Part shown: positions 10,001 to 23,800 of the stretch, one piece after another
How the letters are laid out: each line of letters opens with the position of its first letter
Numbering within the stretch: the first letter of the stretch is position 1
Assembly: GCF_029931775.1 (NCBI RefSeq)
Contig: NC_079318.1
Location: 76,171,614 to 76,235,613, forward strand
DNA: 64,000 bases
Origin: Euleptes europaea
Lineage: Eukaryota > Chordata > Lepidosauria > Squamata > Sphaerodactylidae
Direction: 5' to 3'
Made by a program: the position numbers and the translations under genes
Notes under the pieces: generated by a model
The model's database searches: none
What the model saw: only the letters and a program-made list of their open reading frames with translations
Told to the model about the DNA's origin: nothing

Positions 10001-13000
10001 AAGCCCCCATGCAGAGTTTTGAGAATTCAGATAGGGGAAATGTGCATCTAGAGAGCGGCAAATCCAAGACAAAACCTTCCACGCATAAACATTTTCCCCC
10101 ATCTGAATTCTCAAAAACTCTACATAGGGGCTTATTTTTGACTTTTGAGGATTTGGCTCGGGAAAATTTGCATTTAGAGAGCAGCCCTAGGATCGCACTG
10201 AGATAGATTTTTTTAAAAAAACAAATAAGCCCCATATAGCAGCATGCCCAGGAAGCATCAAGTCAACCTCCTGCAAGACTAGTGACCAGCCCTGCAGCCC
10301 TCTCCTTCAAACTGACCTTCCCCACTTCCCCTCCTAAATTTACCTCTTTTTTTATCCTTATTTTCCCTCTCCCTTTTTAAATCGGTCCTAATTTTACCTC
10401 TCTTCCCCCCTCCCCCACCCCGTCCTCCTTTCTTGGCGTCTCGCTGAAAACTGCACAGCATCTTTTGCAGAAACGAAGATTTTGCAGAAAGCCTAAGTGG
10501 GGGGACTGAGCCTAAGCAGGCAGCTGGCCCCTTCCCTGGGCATCGGTAGTGTGAGCGACGAGAGGTAGGCATATATGCCACATCTGGTGGCACAGGGTGG
10601 CCAGTTGCCCACTTTTCTTCTGTAGGAAAAGAATAGCCGGTTTCTCTTTGCTGAGTGACATCAGTGGGGTTTTGTAGTCAGATGATGACCATGAGAGATT
10701 TTGTGTGCCCTTTCAGTTCCGGCGGTTCCTGTAACAGTGCAATCCTGGCGCTATAAAACCCAGCCAGAGCAAAATACTAACTATATCTTTGTTACGCTGC
10801 AGAGGTGAGCGTGGTGTAGGGGAAACCTTCACCTTTAATAGTATAAATGCCTGTTAATTAAAGAGCTTGTGTGTGTGCGTGCTAGTGAGTGGGCTTGTGT
10901 GTGTGTGTGTGTGTGTTTGCTAGTGAGTGAGCTTGTGTGTGTGTTTGCTAGTGAGTGAGCTTGTGTGTGTGTGTTTGCTAGTGAGTGAGCTTGTGCGTTA
11001 CTGCTGAGCAGTATGTGCAGTGTGAATAGGAATTTGTTCATACTTTTTTCAAACTATAGTCCGGCCCCCAACAGTGTTTGAGGGACAGTGAACTGGCCCC
11101 CTGTTTAAAAAGTTTGAGGACCCCTGACTTAGATTCTTAGTGATACAACTGGATTCTTAGTAAAAACCATTTTTAAGAGCTCTTTTAGATAGTGTAATGA
11201 TTTTGAAGACTGCATTCTGATTTTCCACTGACCCATCTTGTGCTTTTGGAACATTACTGGTTTCAATGACTTTTACATTTTAATCTTGGCAGATAAATGT
11301 CCATCTTGTGGAATGAACAGCAAGTATTTGCTCCTCAACGATAAAGTGAGTTGTGACTTCTCCAAGGCAAGAGCTTGCCTGCTTCCTTTCAGCTCTTTGC
11401 AATACATAAATTATATTCATATTAAATCCATTTGGACTAATATAGAAATCTTCTATTTATTATATAGTACAGGGAATAAATACAGAGCTGGATGATCAAA
11501 AGTGTTGCTATTTCTATACTTATCATTAGTGAGATTCTGGGTTGCCAACATTGGTCTTCTGAGCATATGATGATGTCAAAAGTGTTCGTTTCATTGTTCT
11601 TTCAAAAAGGCAGCCTGGACCTCAGTTGTGAGGAGGAGAGTCTAGAAGACAAAATGCTTCTCTGAGGCCTGAAGGAACATCAGGTTCCCTGAAGAACTTG
11701 GGGGAAGGGTGTCAGTATATATAAGCCTTTCTCACAAGCAGATGCACGCACCAACCTTTTATGTTGCAATTTTAATTCAAGAAATACTTTCCAGCTTATG
11801 CATTCCCACAACAGATATAGATTTGGACATTTTGTGCAATCCCAAAACAGATGCAGGGTTGGATCCAGCCAGCTTTTTTTGCTCCATCTCATCTATCCCC
11901 CACCCTTATTACAGCTCCCATCCCACATGACTGGTGTCCACGCAGGTCCCATAATCCCCAGCATAGCCTTGGGGTGGTCAATGGGGACGCCCTCTTCTCT
12001 CTTTCAACAGCGGAAAAACTGGTTGGATTCAACCACTAGATAGTTATTCCTGTATTAAATATATTGGGGGAGGTTACTTCTCTGTCCTTTACTTCCCTCT
12101 CGCTTACTTTCTCTTTCTGTCCCACAGATCCAACCCAAAGAAAGAAAGTTTTTCAAAAGCCCTGTTGAAACTGCGCTCAAGTTTTTTGCCCTTGTTTCAC
12201 AGGTAATAATAACCAACCGGATACTCTTTTGGAACTACCTCCTAGATTCTGGATTCAAAATGTATGACACTGTCTGGCAAAAAAGGAGACAATGAGGGGA
12301 CGGGCGAAACCCAGAGAGGTGCTGGGTGGGGGGGACCCAGGGAGTATAAAATTCCCCTGGGCCAGCTTGCTCTGAGGGCCCCGCTAACTTGTTTCCACTC
12401 CTGCAAGAATGAGGGGGCAGGAATGACTAAAAGCAAACCATATTCCACCTTGTGTTGCTGTGGCTATCATTGAAGGAGGATGCAACTGCCTGCTTTGCCT
12501 CTATCCTCTTCCTCAGAAGCAGGGCAGCAAGCACCCAGCTACGAGGGGGAAAAGGTAGGCTTTGGCTGTGCCTAGGTTTGTTGCTTTCAAAAAGAAACTA
12601 CAATTCCCAGGTTCCCCAGACGCACTGACAAAACACCACCCCACACACACACACAAACAACACCAACTCCAGCTCAGAGTATCCGTTTTGGAGAACAACT
12701 GAAAAGTGTGGATCTGCAGTCAGAACACAAGCTGTGCAAGTTTTCAAATTTTTGGCGTGTTATATGTTTTGTATGGAAAAAAGGAATGGGAGAGGCAAAT
12801 ACCTCTGTATAGATTTTTAGAACACTGGAAAAGGTACAGAAAAGGACAATCAAAATTATCAAAGTGATTGCATAAGGAAATATTTGGGGTTTCTAGGTTT
12901 TTGGGTAAAGGCCACTAAAGGTGCGGGACATGGCAGAGGTTCGTAAAACGAATGGGTGGAGGAAGTGAGTAGAAAGAAAAATGTTCTCCCTTTCTTCAAA

Positions 13001-14827
13001 TACTAGAACTTGTGGGCATCCAATGAAGTTGATGTTCATTGGATGCAATATAAACAAAGGAAAGGGCTGCTTTACACAACGTATAAACTTGTGTAATTCA
13101 CTGCCATAGGATATAGTGACAGCCAAAAGCATAGGTAGCTTTAAAGAGTAGGTTAGACAAACTAATGAGAATGACTCTATCAATGGCTATTAACTGTAAA
13201 GTTTAAACAGAACCTCAGTGTGTACTGGCTGTGAATACCAGCTGCTGGGAAGCAGGAACAGGAGGGAGGCTTTCGTCTCTGCACTCCTGCTTGTGGGTCT
13301 TTCTCTAAATGATAAAAAGGATACTGGACTAGATGGACAATTGATCTGATCAAGCAGGTTTCGTCTTATGCTATTAAAAAGATGTTTTACAGCAGGATAG
13401 AAAAGGCACAAGCCAGCAGTTTGAAAATGGAATATAGAATATGTTGCAGATATAATAAGAACAAACTGTGTGGGGTACAAAAAACTTTTTTTAAAGAAAG
13501 AGTGCCATGATTGATATCTGCTTGATCCTTTTAAATGAGCAGACTGTAAAAGGTACTCCGCTTATGTTTAGAAGTACTCTTTACTATATTGCTTTAATAT
13601 TACAAAGCCCTAGCACTGAGAACTGCTAGGGAGCCGAGCTCCTCCAGATCCTGGAATAAGTTTGTGGATCTTTGCAAATAGTGAGAAAAGACAAACAGCA
13701 TAAAAAAAGAGAGAGGAGAAGGGCATGATGACGGATGCTTGAGATGTATTCAAGCTGCTTCAGGGTTGCTTAAAGTGTCTTCACCAAGAAAGAAGCTCAT
13801 TCCCTATCCAATGAGCCAGCCACTTCCCCTGATGTGGAGAAACAGTTCATTCTATTTCTAATGTCAGAAGGGCTATTACTGTGCATATATGTCCTTTTAT
13901 GCACAGGTTGTTCCCGTCACAGTCACCCCCCAACTACTTCAGGGCTTCCTTTTAATTATGCACGTATTTTCCAACCTTCAGAAGTTGCTTCACTCTCCCC
14001 TCGCATTTCCCCCACATTTTCAGGATGCTGTTTTACCCCGAGTTTAAAGTCTGCCTCGATCCCAAATCGAAAGCTGATCCTGTGCATTCTTGTCACTTTG
14101 GGTTTTTCCTCCCCTCCCCATTCTTGCTTCTCCCTTCATTTCTCTGTCCCCCTCATCCAACCCCTCTCCTCAAAGCCATTTGCCAGTGCACTGGGGGAGA
14201 ATGCTGGAATACTATGAGGCTGTTTTAGTCAGTTTCTCGGTGACTGTGGGTCAGTTTCAGATGGAACAGTTGAGAGAATGCTGAAATAATCACAAATGCT
14301 CTATGTGGCTGCTTATTTAGTCAGTTTCACAGTGAGTGTGGGTCAGTTTCAGTCCTTGGCTGGATGGAACAGAGCTGGGCTGATTTGCCGCCCTCCCCTT
14401 ATGAGTCTCCTATTATAAGCATGAAATTCTTTTTTTTTTTTTTGCAAGTGCAAGACTACCAATAGAGATAGCCAGAAACAAATTGGTGTGTGTGTGTGGT
14501 GGTAGTGGGGGGGTTGTCCAGATCCTTTCTCTACTTTGGCTGTAAAGTGGCCACTTGGTTTAGTTCCAATGTGGCCAGGCCTGGAATGGCTCCTGGACAA
14601 CACAGTCAGGCCCAGAACAGCTCCTGGACATTGTCGCCATACCTCCAAGATAGAGGTATGCACAGACAACAGTATTATTTGGGGGGATTTAAACCCCTAT
14701 TCTTTTCATTTCAGATTTTTTTCTGAAAACATAGGGGTCCCCCTGGTTTACAGAAGCATCTGTTTACTATCAGTGTGGGTTCAATCCATGGATTTAAATA
14801 TCAGCAGACAGGCCCACACTTGGCTAT

Positions 14828-14877
<50 letters not shown>

Positions 14878-17800
14878 CAGAAAACTGGCCAATCATCAAA
14901 GATAATATCACTGGAAGCACCCAAATGGAGAGCATTAAAATCCACAATGGTTGCCATGTTGTGTATTTCTCTTAGGTAATCACTGTCCCAGACCTCTTCT
15001 CTGAGACAGACAGCTGTAGAATTGAGCTGACTGGGAAGCTTCTGGAAGCTGAAAGAGTGTGTTTGTCTCATGACAGTACCCTCCAATTATGTCCATTTAG
15101 TAATTACAGTTAACATTTTTCTTCCTATACAAACATCTTGGTACAGTGGACAAATTCGTAGTAGTCCTGAAGCATTAGGGCATAGCTAGAAGAATGGACA
15201 AAATTCTACTAGTGCAGTCCCAACAGAGTTAATTCCATCTAAGTCAGTGATGGCGAACCTTTTAGAGACCGAGTGCCCAAACTGCAACCCAAAACCCACT
15301 TATTTATCGCCAAGTGCCAATACGGCAATTTAACCTGAATACTGAGATTTCAGTTTAGAAAAAACAACTCATACATTCACATATTTTGCGTTAAAAGAAA
15401 AACACAATAACAGAGCTTTCAATTATACAAACAACCTTTTATTGAAAGGTAAAAGTTTGCATTTGGCATGCATCTCTCCAGGACTCATCCTCTGCTCAGC
15501 CAGCGGACATAAGTAAACAATTATACTGTTCCTGAACCTCCTCAAGAAGTGCTTGAAACTGTCAACAATTCAGAGCACGAGCCATGATGTAATTCACCAT
15601 TTTTGTGACATCTTTGAGGACATCGTCAAATTTTTTGAACAATTAATGTGATTTTTTGCTGTTGTGTGCATGCTGATAATTTGTCTACCCTTGGCTCATA
15701 CTTTGTAAGTTTGAGAGCAACACATGCAGCACTCAGGTCATCTGTTAGCCTGTTTCTGGTGTCAGATTTGATATAATTCAAAGCTGAAAACAGCTGCTCA
15801 CAAGCATAAGATGATCCAAACAAAGTAAAGGTTTTGCTGCTGCAAGAATTGTAATAGCTAAAATTTGGAAGCAGGTACATAAACCTTCAATTGTTGACTG
15901 GAGAGAGAAATTATGGATGTATATGAGGATGGCCAAATTAACGGAATTCCTACATGGAAACGATATAGAAGAATTAAAAAAAATATGGTTTAAGGCCGCC
16001 TCATATTGGGATAAATTGGCAAAAATTGATCTTACAATATTACTTAGCGAGTTATAGAAATTAGTTTTAATAAATGTATATTATACTGTTGATAAGTTTA
16101 TTATAAAAACTGTTTTGATACTTCTTCGGAAGTCGGGTGTAGGGTCACTTTTTGAGATGGGTGGGGGATGAAGGGGTATCTTTTTGGATTCAATGGTTTG
16201 GTAATTAGGAAAGTAATAATTAGTATATAAAGATACTCTTTTGTATTCTTTGTATTTTGTTTTTTTTACTGTAATTTTTTTATTATTGTATTGTTTTGTT
16301 TTGTGTTATAAAAATTTAATAAAAATTTATAAACAAAAAACAAAGTAAGGAAAGCAATCCCAAGTGCTTTCATTGACTTAAAATTATTTGGCAGAGAATT
16401 CCACCCTTTAAAGATTTCATTTTCAGAACTAACTGTGCTGTCCTTTGGCATCCCTTCTATCTTTTCAAGTGTTTCACGCAGGTCATAGAATTTATTTTTC
16501 CAGATAGAGCTTTCTTGAAATTCTATTAGCTCCATTTCCAGATTTTCTAAATCTAACCAGTGTAGGCAGGAAAGATCAAGTTCTCAAATTTGGCTTTATC
16601 TGGAGAAGTAAGAAAACACAGGGTTGTCTCCATCTTACGGAACTGTAAAAATCTGTTACTAAAATTCACCTTTGCAGCTGCTACAATGCTAGAAAATTCC
16701 TTGTAGATTTCCTGATGGCTTGTAGGATTGTCTGCAAATGTTGTAGAATTTTCTAAATGCTTTTTTAGAGGGGCGGGGCCCCTGACAAACTAAAGACGGG
16801 CGGGGACCCACAGCTCAGCTGAGAGGGGGGGCGTGGCAAGGTGCTTGGCCACAGCTTCCCCGTCCAAACTGAAGAGGGGCGGGAGCCCGACAAACAGCTG
16901 AGCTGTGGCTGCAGCTCAGCTGAGAGAGAGGGAGGGGCTTGCCCCGGGTGCAAGGAGAGGGAGGGCACCAGCGCAGGCTTGGGGAGCATGGGCTTGGGGA
17001 GAAGGAGCACCGCCCTCAGCGCCCTCACCACGGCAACATGGCACGGCCCTAGGCAGACTCCACAGGTCCATGCATGCCCACAGAGAGGGCTCAGCGCATG
17101 ACATAGGTTCGCCAACATGGATCTAAGTCCATCAAAGTCATTGAGCTTAAACATATGTAACTCTGTTTAGGATTGCACTAATAAATACTTAGCTCATCCA
17201 AACATCCTCTAGCTTTGGGTGGTTCTTTAGCTGGAAGGTTCTCTTGGTTCTTTCCCCAGGTATGGACGTTCCAGAAAGGCCAGATGGAGCTTCTGGCCTC
17301 TTTCTACAAGCACAAGGCTTTAAAGGCTAAGGCTGCTCTTCAGCAGGCTCAACAGAAGCTAACTACCCAGGAAAAGTGAGGCATTTATCTCTATTTATTT
17401 TATTTAAAATATTTTCTCTGCAGTTCAAGATGTACAGAAAGTAATAATCCTGTAAAATCAGTGACATAAACGTCAAGAATAAATTAGAAATTTTTGTATT
17501 TTTATTCATATGCATACTTACTTTTTATACACAGGTTGTATTCACATGGCAATATTAATCATGTCTGTAACAGCAATTCAATACTGTTCTGCTCTGTTAT
17601 TCCTCTCACTCTCTTACACACTTTATGTGCATTTCTTGTATGTGTACAGAAGACATGCCAGTGAAATATCTCCAAATTCTTTTGTAGCTCTGTGAGAGGA
17701 AGGATTTCATCTCTTTTTTTGCTGGACAGACATCCAGTATAGGATATAGCAAGATCCAATCATGATAACATTAACATGGTCTAATTATTTGAGGGTAACC

Positions 17801-20800
17801 TTTCAGATACCTTACTGTTGCTCTCTGTCATTGCCAAAGTGTTCCCAGTGGGGGACTGGAAAGACAGGAGAGACAATGGACTGGATCCAGTGACTCCCTT
17901 CTACCAAAATCTTCCTCCAGCAGAAAAAGACTTTCCTCAACAAAGACAGACTTTTGTCTGTCAGAGGAATCCTTTCTCCATCAGAAAAAAAATCCCATTC
18001 TCCAAGAGTCATGGGATCCAGTGTCAACTCCTTAGTTAGACAACGCTTGTCTTTTATCCCCTTCCCCAAATGCTTAGGGAGCTGAAGACTCTGCAGAAGG
18101 AAAACAGTGAACTGAAGAAGACTCTCAACTATTTAAAGGTAGGAGATAGATAATTTATTTGCAGCACTTAGCCAGTCAAAACATGATAAAACGGAAAGCA
18201 TGGACTAATAGATTCTTACAATCAAAGAATTACAGCCCGAGTCTTAAAACATTTTTAAAACATTTAAAAAAGTATTACAGCTGGGACACATCTGTCAATT
18301 GTGCTGTTCTAAGGCGACGAATTTTCATTGCTGCTAAATTTCGCAAACCTGAAGAGTGGTTGAAAGATTACCCCCTTGTAGGAGCATCTCAAACCTTTCA
18401 CCTGCCCTGTCAGGTCTCGATAAGAGGGGCTCAATAAACTTCGAACGGGGTAATGTATAGAAATTGCAGTTCAGGAGGGCATGCTCAACAGTTTCTCAGT
18501 CCCCTGATTTGCAGGGGCAGAATCTCTCTTCCCAGGGTGTCTTCTTATATTTCCCCTCAAGCAAAGCAGATGGTAAGGCTGCACATCTGCCCAGGGTAAA
18601 GGCCCTTCTATAATTATTTATCTCTAAATAGTGGAGATAGGCTGCTGGTGCTAGGATGTATTTAGTATGGAGGGGTGCAGTGAATAGAGGCGCCCTTGCT
18701 AGATCTGTTTGTCTCCCAGAGTCTTTGATCCTCTGGGATATAATTAACTTAGCTTGTTCCCACCCTAACTGAAGAAAAGCTAGGGGGTGTAAAACCCAAG
18801 TTGTTTAATTTGACATCTATGGCTATCACCCATCTGGATCTAAAGGAGTCACATAGGATCAGTGGGAGAAGACCATTAGCGTTGAAGTTAATTTTCAGCC
18901 AGAGAGAGATCGAGGACAGGACAATCCTTGCCTCCACCTTCATCATGCCAGTTTCTAAACGTATCAGAGCATTTGGAACACATCTTGGCAATTGCAGGGC
19001 AGCTCTAAGGAACTTAGATTGCACACGTTCAATGGGAGTAAGACTAGAGGGTGAAGAGTCAAGTTGTGTTCCATATAGCATTTGTGCTATCTGATACAGT
19101 TTGAGTGCTGCTGGAATGTAATGTGCCCCTTTGGTCTGGAGGAAATTGATTATCAAACGGGCTGACCTTTCCCCCAAATTGGCTACATGAGTATTATGGG
19201 CCAACTTGGATCCAGATGCCTGGATTGTCGTTCTGAGATATTTATATTAGGTGACCTGTTCCAGCCTGGGGCCATTAATGCTCCACCTCCTATATTTAGG
19301 ATGTCTACCAAAGGCCATGATTTTTGTTTTATCGTAGTTGATCATTAGGTGTTCTTTCTCGCAAAACGTTGCCACTCTCATAAGCGCCCTCCTGAGACCC
19401 ACTGGGGTTCTGGAAAGAATTACCGCATCATCGGCATAGAGCATATGCCTGAATATGCCTGTCCTCCAGTTTAGGAGGATGCAAATCTGGTGCTTTCAAT
19501 GTGTTAACTAGATTATTTATATAGTAGGCAAAAAGCTGGTGGGGTAAAGGTAGGAATTGTTAGCCAAAGGCAGGCCCACTTCTGTATGTTTTGTTTTCTG
19601 ACTCCCATCTACTGAAAGGAGCAACATCCGCTTTCTCTGTGCATTTGTCATTGTAAGGAAGGAGAATCCCCCCCCCTGCATGTATAAGTTTAGATCCTGA
19701 AACTCCCCCCTTTCTCTTTCAACAGGGTTCTCCACAGCATCTCCAGGGTAGTAGGTTAGTAAATCTTCTACTCAGTTTGGACAATTGTTAGGAGCTGCAG
19801 CATATCAAATGTAATGACTGTAACATTTCCCAAACGAGCATCTGTCAGGTTACTTTCTCTTCAGGTTTGTCCAACGAGACAGCAGGCAGGTGAGCAAGGA
19901 GAGTTAATTTTTTCTGAGGGAAACACAATCTCCCTTGTAGAGATCCCTCACTTCTCCCCAACTCTCGGGTGGGGGGGCTTCAGTAGCTGCCACCATTTCC
20001 CAGAATTGACCCCTCTCACCAGTTTGATGCAAGAAGGACCATCAAATGGGGCTGGTAACGTGGGACAGGGCAAGGCTTACAGGTAAGAATCAAGTTCGTC
20101 TCTTTATCTCTTAAACAAGTACAAAGCTTTATTCTACTACTATCTAGGCTACAGAAATGAGGGTGCAGATTCTAGGAAAGAAGGATTTCTAACCTAACTT
20201 AGAAACTATGGTTATCTGGCATTTGCTTTCTCTGCCTTCACCTTCTGGTGGGAGCAGATGGGGGCATGATGAAGGGTGCTCACTGGCTGTCACTTACACA
20301 GACACGCACACAGAGAAAGGGAGAACAGCTTCTTTTCAATTCCCCCCCCCCCCCAGCATAGAGGGTCCTGGCCAATCTGAGTTCTGGAATCCTGACTTCT
20401 GGATCCCACCTGAACTCTGTAGCGAATTGTCAGGTTACTTCAGTAATAAGATACTTGTGCTGTGGTTGCAGCTACTACCAAAACAACTTTTTTTTAAAAA
20501 AATCTTCACATCTAATCAAATCTCCAATAGCCAATCAGAAGCCTTGTTGGGCAAAACCCTACCTGCCCCCACCCATCACGTTAGGGATCCCTGCCCTAGG
20601 GGCTCTTCAGAATGAGAGTGCTTGGATTTGTGGTGAAAGGTCAGTTGAATATCTGGGACAAAAGACACATGACTGAACATAATTTCTTTTCATTTAATGC
20701 AGAAACAGCACCCCAAGACCAGTTGCCATCACACCCCCATTACAGACAGGTAGGAAAATGGGGGTCTTGGGAAAATATGCATATGACAGCATAGTTCATG

Positions 20801-20853
20801 AGTGCCTGCATTATGGCCTTTTACATCTAAGAGTAAATTTGTTCTTGATAATG

Positions 20854-20893
<40 letters not shown>

Positions 20894-23800
20894 ATGTTCC
20901 CCCTCCCTACTGGACATATGGAGTCCTGCATATTTTTCTTGCAGGAATACAAATATGGTAACATATGCCCAGGTACAAAAGGCAGGTTAAAAATGCACAT
21001 GCATTTGTTTGTCTGAGAAAAAAATGAGCACTGCTTCCCCTTTGGATATATAAGGATCTATTGTACTCCAGGTCAGACCAATGGATCCCTTCAGATCAGT
21101 GGTACTGACTGTGCAGATCACAGAGATCTATATTCATAATTAGTATCTACCAAAAGAGCCACATTTACATCTCTCCTTGGTATATGGCCTGCACCTTAGA
21201 GAACCAATTGCTAACTACAAGACAATTTGGATAAAAGTCTTTTCCTCTTTCCTGAAGCTTGGATTAAGTGCCATATTGGGGAACAGTGCTCAGAAGTGCT
21301 TCGGGTATGTCAAAAAGCCATACATGGCTTCCGAGCCACTGAGTAAGTATCACTGCTCTAGATAGTCCTGTTTAGCTCAATTAGCTTTCCAGAGCCTAAC
21401 ATAGAAAGTTCTTCCTTGGTCCTGTTGCCCTGGATTCCTTCAGCAAAAGATGCCAGGAATTGAACATTATACCTTTTATATGCAAGGATTGCTACCACTG
21501 GATTCAGCTTCATGCTTTCTCTTCACAATAATTCTCTGTCTCATAATTGGCAGTCACACCAAGGCCCAGTTTCCAGCGCTCCAGTGAGGTGGTCAGGTAG
21601 GCACAGAAGGAACTTCATTGTCTTTGGGTGTAATAAAAAATGGGGAATGTTTATTAATTAAAAACATTTATACTCTGCCATTCCCCAAAGAAACCTTTAA
21701 GGCAACTGACCGTATCCAGTCTTCATCAATAATGTCTTGATTTTTGTGCCTCTGTCTTTCAATAGCTGTTGTTCTTCTATGGACTCCATCTCCTCCATGG
21801 TAGGCAGCCATCTACCAAGCTGGCATGTGAGTTACACCACACCACACCACCATTGTTCCCAGAAAAGGAGAAGGGAGGATGGGTATATTACTTTGTTCCT
21901 TATAGAGTTTTTGGTGAGGCTCTTGTTTTTACCCAGCATGCTACAGAGGGCAATAGGATGAATGAAGGGAGGACAACTGCAGCCAACTCTAGAAATGGTA
22001 AGAAATATTGGTGGCACAAAGTGAATTCCAAACATGTTCACGTTTTTCAAGGATTATTTGAGACAAGTTGGCAACACTGGGCCAGAAATAATAGAATGCA
22101 AACTATTTGCCTCTCCTTGCCCCAGGATTTCAGATACAGCTTTCCTGGGCCAAGACACCAACGATCGCACTGTGGTTTATACTGGAATATAAATTTTTTG
22201 GTTCTATGGGGGGGATTATTCCAGCTGTCCAGTGGATCATTTGCTTCTAGTCTGTATCCAGAATTATCCTGTGTGAGATCCCACATGCTAAGCCTTCTTT
22301 CTTCTTGCGTCATGTCATGTATAATATAACATGCCATGTATAATGTCTTCTTTCATGTCATGTATAATATAACAAATTCTATTTTCCAGCAACTCCTTCT
22401 CCAGCTTCCAATCAAAGTTTATTCTACAGGTGAGTCCTAACGTGAGGTGTGCTGCTATCTCCACCATGATGCTACTATTGCATCACCATAAAATATGCCA
22501 TTGAGCTAGCATTATTTATAATTTTCACTATTAATGCAGGTTTTTTTTCAAGTTGACATATGAAGGCCTTCTAATTATTCAGCCTGTTGGTCTGTCTAAC
22601 TGAGTGTTGTACTCTCTGACTAGGAACAACTCTCCAAAGTCTTAGGAAGAGTTTTCCTAGCCGTACTGTTTGAGATTCCTGTGACTGAAGACACCAAGGA
22701 TTGGATCTGGGACCTTTTGTATGCCAAGTAAATGCCCTGTCACTCAGTCATGCCCCTGCCTTACACTTCTCTCCCCCCCCCCCCCCAATTTCTTTCAGGA
22801 GCCCTTTCTCCTCTTCTCTTACTCCTGGCTTGAATGACTTCACCCTGCATCCTCCCATGGTGAGACAAAGTCAGAGTGCTAGCAATAATAGGCAGCAACA
22901 GGAAACCCCAAACTTCAACCTCAACATTTTCAGTGGTGAGTAGGGGGTAGCCTGCTGCTATCTTGCATTCCCTCTATTCTAGGTTTCCTGTCTGTATTCA
23001 AACCCTGCTTCACTGACTACTCCGCTCTAAGGTCACTTGTTGCAGGCATTCAAATGGAGAGCACTCTCCCTGTTCCTGAGGATGTTGTCTAAGAGTTCAG
23101 GATAATGTAGGAAGACCCATTCCAGATCCCCACCAATGTTCTTTATTGGTTTTGGCCTTTAGTTCAGAGAGATGCAGCCCCTCTGTCAGAACGTCGCGGC
23201 ACTGAAAGGCTACGCCCTGAACAGGTAAGAGACATTTGTGTGTGAGGTCTACACACAAGTTCACTAGATTATTTAAATAATTTTCTATTTTTATCTCATT
23301 CCCAGTTGAGATTTACCCTCCAACCTATACAACCCTTTCAGAGCAGGTAAGTGCACACCAGCCTTGAGTTTGATTACAGAGAAAGGCGGGCTAAAAATTA
23401 TCTGAATATGTAAACGAGAGTCTGCCTGGTTGAGCCACCATGACTCTTCAGATAGCTGAGAAAACACAGAACATATGGAAGGTGGCTCCAAAAAACCCCA
23501 CAGAATATCTATACGGCATATCGTACAAAAGTAGGGACTTAGGAGATATTTTTGTGCACTGTAAAATAAAAGGCTATAGACTGGCTAATGATATAAAGAA
23601 GGTCATCGGGGGTTTTTTCACCCCTCAGAAGAGTTTCAGTCCTCAACATACTTCTGAGAACAACTCAAGAACAGCTTGAGAAAGTGGCAGTTTGTTGCAG
23701 ACATGATAAATCCCTTATATATATTTAGGGATGAAGGGTCCCAAGCACAGTTTGAAATTCTCTGTCTGCCATTAAGTATCTAAAAATCAACCCCACCTGA

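Larger units (their letters stand above)
8883..11126. mobile_element. Complete hAT-type DNA element, non-autonomous, 2.24 kb
   Basis: Exact 8-bp target duplication ACTTAGAT at 8875-8882 and 11127-11134. Perfect 16-bp terminal inverted repeats CAGGGGTCCTCAAACT and AGTTTGAGGACCCCTG. Eight-base duplications and CAG-type ends are hAT hallmarks. There is no transposase reading frame. The interior has GC-rich segments near 8900-9500, a second nested hAT element (9562-9846), an array of inverted modules (9855-10200), a pyrimidine-rich block (10300-10440) and a GT-rich tandem repeat (10867-10995). It occupies more than half of RNF212B intron 1. Confidence 0.85.
15245..17120 (-). mobile_element. hAT (Charlie-like) transposon with transposase remnants
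   Basis: Exact 8-bp target duplication ATCTAAGT at 15237-15244 and 17121-17128. The left end CAGTGATGGCGAACCTTTTA and right end GGTTCGCCAACATGG are inverted and partly decayed. Transposase remains lie on the minus strand (15626-16535). The right 350 bp is GC-rich with repeated CAGCTCAGCTGAGAG phrases. The ends recall families described as widespread and horizontally moved in tetrapods (OposCharlie-type, from memory, not verified). An L1 tail is nested at 15832-16337. The element sits in RNF212B intron 3. Confidence 0.85.

Noticed and set aside
10867-10995. Regular repeats considered as a CRISPR-like array
   Set aside because: The units are GT-rich, variable in length and without unique spacers; a minisatellite inside a hAT element in a vertebrate genome.
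16841-17126. GC-rich open frames as a coding exon
   Set aside because: They fall inside the right end of the hAT element 15245-17120 and are made of repeated CAGCTCAGCTGAG phrases.
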